Shown here in pieces: positions 24,601 through 36,600 of a DNA stretch of 64,000 nucleotides; position 1 is the stretch's first letter, and every line of letters starts with the position of its first letter. The notes beneath the pieces were generated by a model. That model did not search any database and was not told the origin of the DNA. It saw only the letters and a list, made by a program, of their open reading frames with translations. The stretch lies in the NCBI RefSeq assembly GCF_914767665.1, contig NC_059504.1, positions 1,428,501 through 1,492,500 on the forward strand, read 5' to 3'. The stretch comes from Harmonia axyridis. Taxonomy: Eukaryota; Arthropoda; Insecta; Coleoptera; Coccinellidae. A program made the position numbers and the translations under genes.

Positions 24601-27600
24601 TACCCAGAATGTCATACACCTTGTTGATCTATTTTTTTTTTATTGTTAAGGGTGTTTTTTTTAGAGCTATAGAACTTTAAATTGCAATACAACAACGATG
24701 AATTATTCGATTGACATGAGTTTCATTTATCCGGAAGATAATCTTGTGGCATTGCATTTTATATATGATTTTTGGCATATGACCGCCACGGCTGGCTCGG
24801 ATGTAGTCCAATCTGGACGTCCAATTTTCGATAACTTTTTCCAACATTTGTGGCCGTATATCGGCAATAACACGGCGAATGTTGTCTTCCAAATGGTCAA
24901 GGGTTTGTGGCTTATCCGCATAGACCAATGACTTCACACAGCCCCACAGAAAGTAGTCTAGCGGTGTTAAATCACAAGATCTTGGAGGCCAATTCACAGG
25001 TCCAAAACGTAAAATTAGGCGGTCACCAAACGTGTCTTTCAATAAATCGATTGTGGCACGAGCTGTGTGACATGTTGGAACCACAGCTCCTGGACATCAT
25101 GGTTGTTCAATTCAGGAATGAAAAAGTTAGTAATCATGGCTCTATACCGATCACCATTGACTGTAACGTACTGGCCATCATCGTTTTTGAAGAAGTACGG
25201 ACCAATGATTCCACCAGCCCATAAAGCGCATCAAACAGTCATTTTTTCTGGATGTAAGGGTGTTTCGACATACACTTGAGGATTAGCTTCACTCCAAATG
25301 CGGCAGTTTTGTTTGTCGACGTAGCCATTCAACCAGAAGTGCGCTTCATCGCTAATGGACGTAGTGCGCGATACGTATTCCACACAGAACCATTATTTTC
25401 GAAATAAAATTGCACTATTTGCAAGCGTTGTTCAGGCGTGAGTCTATTCATGATGAATTGCCAAACCAAACTGAGAATAAATCACTTGACAGCTATTAAA
25501 TCGGTCGCCATCTTGAACAGTAATGCCAACTTAAAGTTATATACCTCGAAAAAAAAAACACCCTTTATAATTGTAATTCAATGAATTTGCCACGAGCCTC
25601 CCCGATGGTATAGTTACTTGACTGGCTACATCAAGCATAGGATTGGTACTACAAAAAAAAACAAACTAAAAAAGTGTATTCACATAAGTTTATTCTTATT
25701 CAATCGAAATTCATTAGTTTTTCTGGTTTTTAAGCTATTGGGGTTATTCATCCAGTTGTCTTGGATCATCACCACTGGGTGGTTCTTGATTCGATTCTGA
25801 TTGATCAGGAGAGCCTTCTGTAGTCATCTCTGGTTCACTTTCAGAATCTTCTTGAACACAACTTGCAGAATTCACCATAACCTAAAATTTTCACAAATAT
25901 ATGTAAAGGCATCTCCAATAGGAAATATACAAATTTAAAATGGTTATAATGTATTATCTTATGTAATTTATGTTCAAGAATTTGTGGGTCCTTGAAGATT
26001 TTTTTCTTTATTTCGAATTGTTTTCGAGATGCTTTTAGTGTTCTAATCGAATTTGGGACAGCCTGCACACAAGATAATTAAACTATAGACTATACTATTT
26101 TCGTTCTATGTAAGCAGAAAATTAAGTAACAAAACATTCATTGGTGTTGCCATCTAAGAATGCTGGGTAAAGATAAGTCAAAACTTCAGGAGAGCATTTA
26201 TCAGTTAAAACTGAAGTATGTTGTTCCCATAAAATTTTTTGAAATTAGCTTTCCTTCTGAGTTATACCAAAAGTAAGAATTATCTGCGTTTTATAGGGAT
26301 GTAACTTGGAAAGGGTGGCGAATTCAAAGGAGTTTTATGGAACTTACAGCTTTTATCAGTTAGGGAATCGAATATATCAAAGGATATTCGGGAGAGAGGG
26401 TTCACACAACTCTGCCACAATTCAAGAAAGCTATCAGCTTTGGGAAAACAATTTAGGGGACATTCATTCTTAAAAATGTAATTTAGAAAATTGTTATTTT
26501 TCTCTCTCATATATTTAAAAAAAAATAATGAAAATATTGAATAGGTTATAACTTTGCACTCCGTAGAATTAATAAAACAAGTCATAAAAATAGGACAACA
26601 TTGGTCTTTATCAGTGGTTAAGGTATGTGGAATTTTGTGACTCAACCGGATTGAATATCATCAAGTAAATAATTGAAACGAATTGAAAAGAATAAATTAT
26701 TATTATTTTTATTGACTCAACACTTCTTCTCAAGTTTTCAGATATTCTCTGAAAATAAAACGATGAATAAAATATATTCAAGATGCGCGTAAACAATGTC
26801 AACGTTGATGACTTTGCTGGAAAATATATTGAGTTTTCTTGGACATTGATTTTCACTTTGATTTACATATTACACAGAGAAGAGCTATTTTCCTCACTCG
26901 CTAAAAAATTGATATTTCCGCATAATTTTCTAGATCCAAGACGCTTTTGATAACTCTCACACGTGTTCACTTTGAAATTTTCGTATTCGCATATAGTTTG
27001 CGAACAGAGCGGTTATATCAATTCATCATATGTGAGGTTCCAGTCGGAAATATACAAAAACGTTTGAAATTTTGTTCTCCTAAAAAGCTCAAAACTAAGA
27101 ATTCGAAATTTTGCATATAGATTGCCATACAGGGTGATTCACTGGGATGGCCTATTAGACGTTTATGGAAAACTGATTATAATTTTGAGCTGAAAATTTG
27201 CGCATTCGGTTTTGAGATAATGATCTTTTTCCTTAAAATATTTTCAGAACTTTACAACTTCCGGTTATAACGGAAATAGACTACTGAAGGGTGTTTTTTC
27301 ACAGCTATAGAACTTTTAATTGGAAAAAACAACGATGGATTATTCGATTGACATGAGTTTCATTTATCCGCAAGATAATCTTGTGGCATTACATTTTTAA
27401 TATGATTTCTGGCGTATGACCGGCTGGCTCGGATGTAGTCCAATCTGGACGTCCAATTTTCGATGACTTTTTCCAACATTTGTGGCCGTATATCGGCAAT
27501 AACACGGCGAATGTTGTATTCCAAATGGTCAAGGGTTTGTGGCTTATCCGTATAGACCAATGACTTTACATAGCCCCACAGAAAGTAGTCTAGCGGTGTT

Positions 27601-30600
27601 AAATCACAAGATCTTGGAGGCCAATTCACATGTCCAAAACGTGAAATTAGGCGGTCACCAAACGTGTCCTTGAATAAATCGATTGTGGCACGAGCTGTGT
27701 GACATGTTGCGCCGTCTTGTTGGAACCACAGCTCCTGGACATCATAGTTGTTCAATTCAGGAATGAAAAAGTTAGTAATCATGGCTCTATACCGATCACC
27801 ATTGACTGCTACGTTCTGACCATTATCGTTTTTGAAGAAGTACGGACCAATGATTCCACCAGCCCATAAAGCGCACCAAACAGTCAGTTTTTCTGGATGT
27901 AACGATGTTTTGACATACACTTGAGGATTAGCTTCACTCCAAATGCGGCAGTTTTGTTTGTTGGGGTAGTCATTCAACCAGAAGTGCGCTTCATCGCTAA
28001 TCAAAATAAAATGGACGTAGTGCGCGATCGTATTTTGAAAAAAAATCGAGTCCTGTTCGCCACCATTTTTTTTATACCCAAGGTATGACATATTGCCGAA
28101 ATTGTCATCAAAAAAAGCTATCTAATGGTGCAATAACATTCTGGGTGTTCCATTTGAAATAAGGAAGTATTACTATGTTTCCGGTATAACCGGAAGAACT
28201 GAAAGTATTTTAGGGTGAAAGATCATTGTCTCAAACCACAATATGCAAAATGATTAGTGTTCCATAAACGTCTTATGAGCCATTTTTATTTATTTTATTT
28301 TACGTGAAAATTTTAAGCTTAGGGCAAACAAAGAAATTTCGTGCAGAATACCGGAAAAACTCTCAATATTTCAGTTATAACAGATCTGTCTGAGTTTGGG
28401 ATTTTGCGTGTATATAAAAATTTCAACCTTTTCAGAAAATTGGGGTGGATCGAGCCATCTGAAGCATAGAATATTCAAGCAGAATATCGAAATAAATCAC
28501 CTACTATTTCCATAACAACAGATCCGACTAGGATGAAATTTCGTTCGTATATGTGAAGTAATCATTCAAATGTTCTTGCCGAATGTCACGAGGGTCGTAT
28601 TATCAGAACCCTTCATCTAGAGAAACTAACCGAAAACAATGACATCATAATAAATCTCCTGACGCACGTCAGTACTTTTGTCATTTTTTATTTTTATATT
28701 ATTTTCCATATTGCATATTTCGCTATCGCATCAACTTCATTCGTATTCGCAAAACGAAATACAGTCCCCCCCATTTTTCCCCATACCACAGAATTGAGCG
28801 AACGGATATGATATTGAAAAAAATTCAAAAAGCAATTAATGAAATCGATGAACTGGCAATAAATTTCTAATTATTGGTATACAAATCTTCGAAACGAAAC
28901 AGAATTGAATTCTATTTTTCGTATTTCTGGTTAATTACATCGAGTAATAAATACACCTTTGTGAAGGCACGGAGAACATAATTAATTTTCAACTGTTGCT
29001 TTGGCAATATTGTGCTAATAGCATTGAAAATAAATCAAAAGCTCAAGAGTGAACAGGTCGTTTCTTAATTGGAGGTGCAAACGAAAATGAGAGATTCCTT
29101 AGGTTATCTTAAGAAAAAATTCCTATTAACATGGGACAGCAAACACTTTGATCTCGAGATACATGGCGTTAAAGTTTGTTTTATTTTTATATTTTTTCTC
29201 GTAGTATCTGAACTTCACAAGATATTCTACCTAAAATTGGAATGGATATTCGAATCCAGAGTTTACATCACGTGATGAGACAATTTCGATTGTTGATCTG
29301 CAGAATGATATTTTTTCTGGAACAATGCTTTTTTACTCCAGAACTTTTTTGGTTGTCACACAGCTCGTGCCACAATCGATTTATTGAAAGACACGTTTGG
29401 TGACCGCCTAATTTCACGTTTTGGACCTGTGGATTGGCCTCCAAGATCTTGTGATTTAACACCGCTAGACTACTTTCTGTGGGGCTATGTAAAGTCATTG
29501 GTCTATGCGGATAAGCCACAAACCCTTGACCATTTGGAAGACAACATTCGCCGTGTTATTGCCGATATACGGCCGCAAATGTTGGAAAAAGTTTCGAAAA
29601 TTGGACGTCCAGATTGGACTACATCCGAGTCAGCCGTGGCGGTCATATGCCAGAAATCATATTTAAAATGTAATGCCACAAGATTATCTTGCGGATAAAT
29701 AAAATTCATGTCAATCGAATAATCCATCGTTGTTTTATTGCAATTTAAAGTTCTATAGCTCTAAAAAGAACAGCCTTTAGTTTTCTCACATTTCAATGAA
29801 ATCTATTGGTAGATTTTGGTTAGTTTCAGAATAGTTATTTATAATACAAGTGCAGAAGGCATTGATATTCTTCCACGAGTTCAAAATTCAAAAACGAGCC
29901 ACGAAGTGGCGAGTTTTGGAATGAACGAGTGGTAGAATGAGCCTTCTGTACGAGTATTATACATTATTTTCTCTAATTCATTGCATTTTCATTGAAATTA
30001 ATGAAATATTTCCATAAATATAATTTAGTGATTTTTGCATTGGAAAATGTTGGTTGGCAGAACTGATTTCTTTAAGGCAAATTGATGAATTGGCAGATAA
30101 AGCCGTGGCGGAAAGTTCGGAGTGCCAACATAGAATAATAAAATATAACCATGAAAACTGTGCGTTTCTGATATATTCTCGCACGATTTTGTTCTACAAG
30201 ATGTGGAAGAATGAACGGAATAACCACAGAATTAGAGAAATATCTTTCCAAACTTGACCAAAATGGCCAAGGATTTTTTATCAACGCCCGCTCCTGTTAA
30301 AAGACAATTTTCCAAAGCTGCTTTTACAGTCTGGATTTTTCTCAACATTTAGAAACTTAACGTTTTTATTTTGTTATGATTTATATTGATTTAATTTATG
30401 TTTCTATTTCAAAAAAGTTGATATATTCGGTTCTTTTATACAATAAGTTCAATAAATAAAAGTGTTTTTTGCAAGGTCCTTCTCATTTCACCATTGATAT
30501 TGATGTGACACTATACAATAAAACTGCTAAAAATCAAGCAGCTTGATATGATTCAAGCACTCGATAAATAAATACTTGACTTGAGATTGAAATACTACAA

Positions 30601-33600
30601 GCTCAAGCCAAGTAGCTTGAAAATCAAGCCAAATCGTGAATCCCTAATCTGTAGCAATAATTCATAAGAATTAGATAAATTTGTATGGTCATCACAAAAA
30701 AGAAAACACCCCGTACCTAGAAAACAAGACGTTTGCGGGCCCATGTTTATAGGGCAACCCTGTATTTTATGAGTTTGAGTATTCCTAAATGGGAAAATGT
30801 CTTTTCTCATAAAATTATTTCAACGAATATACTACACTAAAATGGTAATTCTTCTAAACAAAAAATAATAATTCGAATGAGAAGTGCAAATATGTAAATG
30901 CCTATGTTCTAACGTACCTGCAAGACTGCAAATATTGTGAAAATGACGAAGATTGAAGATTTCATGGTTCCACAGTGGCACTGACGAATCTAACACTTAC
31001 ACCCCATATATATCTAAATTTTTTATCTAATGCTTAAAAACGATGTAATCATTTCATTAACAACGCAATAAATTACAGGAATAATCGTTTCAAATTATGA
31101 TTAGGAGGTACTTAACAATGTTTCGTCTCTTAAACATCCATGAAAAACGATGTCATAAAAATTTCAAACGTAATTCTGCTAAAGAAAATAATGTCACTTC
31201 GTGTTCATTTCTGGAAATGAATATTATATGATAAAAGTTGTAGGTAAAGTTATAATTACTTTTTAGCGGAAAGTCCTAGGGCTATTTAAACTTAGAATAT
31301 TTAATTAGGAATTGAGAAGAGACGACTGCTCAGCGGAGAGCAATGAGATTCATTCAACACTACTTCAGATCAGCAATTGATAAGATCTCAGTCGGTGCTA
31401 TCTCAGAATCTATGGATCAAATTTCACTGAAATTTCTTAAGTAGTAGATAAAGTTCATCGATAAACTGAATATTATCCACAAATTCAGCGATGAAGCTTT
31501 CGCCACGGATAAAATACACTGCGCAAAAAAATTAACGCACATTATGGAAATCTCAAAATTTATTCTACAACTGAAGGTGTTCTCAATGATAATTATTTTA
31601 TCAGAATTATGCATGCATATGTTATCCACTTTCAACGTTTTTCTTCAATACAGATGTTTTTTCCCAGCAGGAATAAAAAAAGATGAGATTATCAGATTTT
31701 GAATGTATCGGCTCCATTCTGAAATCAGTTGTTCTCGATCAATTCTAGTGATCAATAGTTTTTCTTTCGTTTGATTTTCTACACTCGATCGCTATGCAAC
31801 GCGAAACACGCAATTTGACCCACGAGGAATGTGCCCAAGCGGTAGTTTTGCGAGAAGAAGGGTGGACATACACAAGAATTGCAGAAAGGTTTGGAGTTTT
31901 CCATACAAGTGTGTCCAGAATGTTGCAGCGATTCAGGGAGACAAGTATGAAGGTCCGAAGACCAGGACAGGGTAGACCACGGGTAACAACTGCCATTCAA
32001 GAACGTTACTTGAGAGTTTCTTCGTTGAGACAACGGTTTGCAACCGCTCGCCTCCTTCAAAATCAGCTTGAGCAAACTCATGGGGTTCAAATAAGCACAA
32101 TAAGAAATCGCCTCAAAGAATATGATTTAAGGCCTCGTGTCGCGGCAAGAGGCCCAGCTCTTACCCCAGCCCATCGAAGGGCGCGTTTGGATTTTGCGAG
32201 AGAGCATATCCATTGGGAAGAGGCTGATTGGGAAAGAGTTCTCTTCACAGATGAGTCTAGATTCTGTCTCTACCATTGTGATCAACGTTCCCTTGTATAC
32301 AGACGTCCACATGAAAGATATGCTCAGTGCAATTTCCTGAATACTACTGGTTTCTGGGGAGGATCGATTATGGTATGGGGTGGAATATCTTTGACTGCTC
32401 GCACAGACCTAGTGGTAGTTCATAATGGAGCTATGAATTCTGAAAGGTATATAAGGAACATTCTTGAAGAGCATGTAGTGCCATTTGTCCCATACATTGG
32501 TGAAAATTTCATTTTTATGGACGATAATGCCAGACCCCATCGTGAGCGCATCGTTCAGGAGTACCTTGAAGAGGTTGAAGTCTCTCGAATGGAATGGCCA
32601 GCAAGAAGTCCAGATCTCAATCCGATTGAGCAGGTTTGGGACAACCTCAATAGAAGGCTGAGAAGTTCAGAAAATCATCCAGCTACTCTTAATGACTTAG
32701 GAATCCAACTCAGAGAAATCTGGGATTAGATCAGAACATTTTAAGATCACTCATTTTGGGTATGAACCGTCGTTGCAGAGCTGTAATTAACGCAAGGGGT
32801 GGAAATACCAAGTATTAAATCACTTATCAGCATTCCAGTATTTTGAAAATTGTTTCTTTCTCTTCTTTCACATAAGATTCGGTGAAATCCTGAATTTTTT
32901 TTCCATTCAATGTGTCTTGTTTCGTTCAAAACCTTCCCGAGAGAACATAAAAAATAAGTTATAAAGTCAATGTAGACTTAACTTTCATTAAAATTGAGAT
33001 TTTCAGAATGTGCGTTAATTTTTTTGCGCAGTGTATTTGATATTTGGCAATTTCATCTTTTTGAACATGAGGATTGCCAATTCGGTTAGGTATCCATGAT
33101 GGTGCTCTGTGAATCTAAAGAAAATTGAAGTATGAGTACCAAAAATTAGGGACTTCCCTCAGTACTTTTCTCTTATGTTTATTCATAATTCATATTTTTT
33201 TTTTCAACAGTGATGCAGTAAATATCATAATTTTACAGAATCAACCTGCCTCAGAGGTCCATGGATAAATGTTCCTACTACCGTCAAAGTTGGTGATACA
33301 GTAACTTTCAAATGTGAATACGATGTAGAAGGCATTGCTCTATATTCCCTCAAGTGGTATTTCAATGCAGAAGAATTCTTTAGATATGTTCCTAAGCAAG
33401 AACCTCCTTACATGCATTTCAGGGTGAAAAATATTAAGGTAAAAATATAATATACCTATATTATAATGAAAAATTGGTGTAGGAAACCCATCAACTTGTT
33501 TTGAAGGATTTTAAAAACGCCACCAGCTCCAAGTTTTTAGATACAGATTTATTGATGTAAGATTTGGTACTAGTCAAAAATAAAGGATTAAATTCATCTT

Positions 33601-36600
33601 TAACGACCAAAACAGAACCTTCCTACTAACAATTAGAATCTAATTAGCCTATTATCAACCTGGAATTATATCTGAATCATCCTTGTTATACTAGGTTATC
33701 CCACCCTGCTTAATCCCATTATATTATAATTTACATATTATTCCCATTAATGTGATCCAAACACTGAACTAAAACAATGACATTCACAAGTAGACGTAAC
33801 TGTGTAAATCATCCTGTTGTTTTTTGTTAAATATGTGGCGAATACACCTCAAAAGAAAGCAGGGTAACTGTTTCTCACTTTGTGACAAAAGCTTATCTTG
33901 CCTATTTAGGAATTCATTTGGGAGGTTGGGATCAATCTTGGAACCCACGTTTCGTATGCAAAACATTTTTGACAGAGTACAGTTGAAAAGAGGAAGAGCC
34001 TCAAGTTTGGAGTAGCAATGGTTTGGAAAGAACCATCATGACTAATGATTTTTTGTCTGGTTAATATTGAAGGGATAAATAGAAACAATAGACAGAATTG
34101 GATATGCACTGATCTAGATCTTGAATCAGATTTAGCAACTCCACAGTGTTTTAGTCAAAAAGAACTGAACGATCTCATAAGATACCTGAATCTCTCAAAT
34201 GAGTTTGCTGATATACTTGCATCCAGATGCGAAGAAAAGAATCTGCTTCATCCAGACACTAATTCAACATTTCCATCGGATATTAAAACTATGGAAGATC
34301 GATATCGAAGACGATGGGATATTCACAGGATGGCCAACTATTGTTGAAGTAGTTGTAACCTTGTCATTTCCTCTTTTACAGCTTATCTTACCTATTTAGG
34401 AATTCATTTGGGAGGTTGGGATCAATTTTGGGATCCACGTTTCGTATGCAAAACATTTTTGACAGAGTACAGTTTAAAAGAGGAAGAGCCTCAAGTTTGG
34501 AGTAGCAGTGATTTAGAAAGAACCATCATGAAGACTGATATTTTGTCTGGTTAATATTGAAGGCATAAATAGAAACAATACGCAGAATTGGATATGCACT
34601 GATCTAGATCTTGAATCAGATTTAGCAACTCCAAAGTGTTTTAGTCAAAAAGAACTGAACGATCTCATAAGATACCTGAATCTCTCAAATGAGTTTGCTG
34701 ATATACTTGCATCCAGATGGAAAGAAAAGAATCTACTTTATCCAGACACTAATTCAACATTGCCATCGGATATTAAAACTATGGAAGATCGATATCGAAG
34801 ACGATGGATATTCACAGGATGGCCAACTACTGTTGAAGTAGTTGTAACCTTGTCATTTCCCTTTTTCACAGCACTGCTGATTGTTCAACAAATTTTTAAC
34901 TCCATAGCTCTTTATCAATCAAAGTTAAAAATGTTTTTTAGGTCTCAGAATCTGGGCCAACTCATATTACCTTCAATAAAGTGAACAAAGCACAGTCTGG
35001 AACATACGAATGTGAAGTTTCAACAGATGCTCCCACATTTGAAACAGGTCTTCGACGTTCTACAATGACAGTAGTAGGTATGTACCCAGTGGTTACTCTT
35101 GATGAAGATATTAAAGAGCTGGGCAGTACTTATGTATTGATTTGGCCTTCTTTCGCATTCCTACAGCTAATGAAGTACAAAGTTTCTAGCAATTCCTCTT
35201 TAATTACTTGTTGAAATATTTTGGTTGGCATACACAGGATAAGTACATTGTGTGTGCAGCTTATGAAAGAGACCTAAGTCCTTTCTTGTATCTAAATTTT
35301 GGCTTAACTACAATTTGTTCAACCTTTGCACTAGAAACTGGGGAGCACCTTTTAAAGGAGTTTGTGCATTCTTCAATGCATTACTTCGCCCAGTTCTAAT
35401 ACTTTTAGTTTTCAGTTTCGCCTATGTTTCTTTCTGTTTTAAGTACCACCAACTACTGAACCTTCAATGAAAATAAACCAAAACAGAATGAATATTGGAG
35501 CAACTTTATCTGCTGAATGTTCGAGCCCAGTTTCAGATCCTGCTGCCAACATAACATGGTCAATTAACAACGAAGAGGCAAGTTTACAACATAAGTTCTG
35601 TTAAGTGATTATTTAAGTTCTAGAGGAAGCTTGCGAAATGCATTTTTATTTCATATCTGTTGTTCTGTGTGTCAACAATTTCTGACTCCTCGTGAAATAA
35701 TAGTTTTATAAGACCAAATATAATATAACGGGTGTTTTTTTTCGAGGTATATAACTTTAAGTTGGCATTACTGTTCAAGATGGCGACCGATTCAACAGCT
35801 GTCAAGTGATTTATTCTCAGTTTGGTTTGGCAATTCATCATGAATAGACTCACGCCTGAACAACGCTTGCAAATAGTGCAATTTCATTTCGAAAATAATG
35901 GTTCTGTGCGGAATACGTATCGCGCACTATGTCTATTTTATTTTGTTTAGCAATGAAGCGCACTTCTGGTTAAATGACTACGTCAACAAACAAAACTGCC
36001 ACATTTGGAGTGAAGCTAATCCTCAAGTGTATGTCGAAACACCGTTACATCCAGAAAAACTGACAGTTTGGTGCGCTTTATGAGCGGTGGAATCATTGGT
36101 CCGTACTTCTTCAAAAACGATGATGGCCAGAACGTTACAGTCAATGGTGATCGGTATAGAGCCATGATTACTAACTTTTTCATTCCTGAATTGAACAACC
36201 ATGATGTCCAGGAGCTGTGGTTCCAACAAGACGGCGCAACATGTCACACAGCTCGTGCCACAATCGATTTATTGAAAGACACGTTTGCTGACCGCCTAAT
36301 TTCACGTTTGGACCTGTGAATTGGCCCCTAAGATCTTGTGATTTAACACCGCTAAACTACTTTCTGTGGATCTATGTTAAGTCATTGGTCTATGCGGATA
36401 AGCCACAAACCCTTGACCATTTGGAAGACAACATTCGCCGTGTTATTGCCGATATACGGCCACAAATGTTGGAAAAAGTCATCGAAAATTGGACGTCCAG
36501 ATTGGACTACATCCGAGCCAGCCGTGGCGGTCATATGCCAGAAATCATATTTAAAATGTAATGCCACAAGATTATCTTGCGGATAAATAAAATTCATGTC

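Noticed and set aside
26280..26856. Minus-strand open frames in the intron of the small secreted gene
   Set aside because: No recognisable domain and no splice continuity with neighbouring exons.
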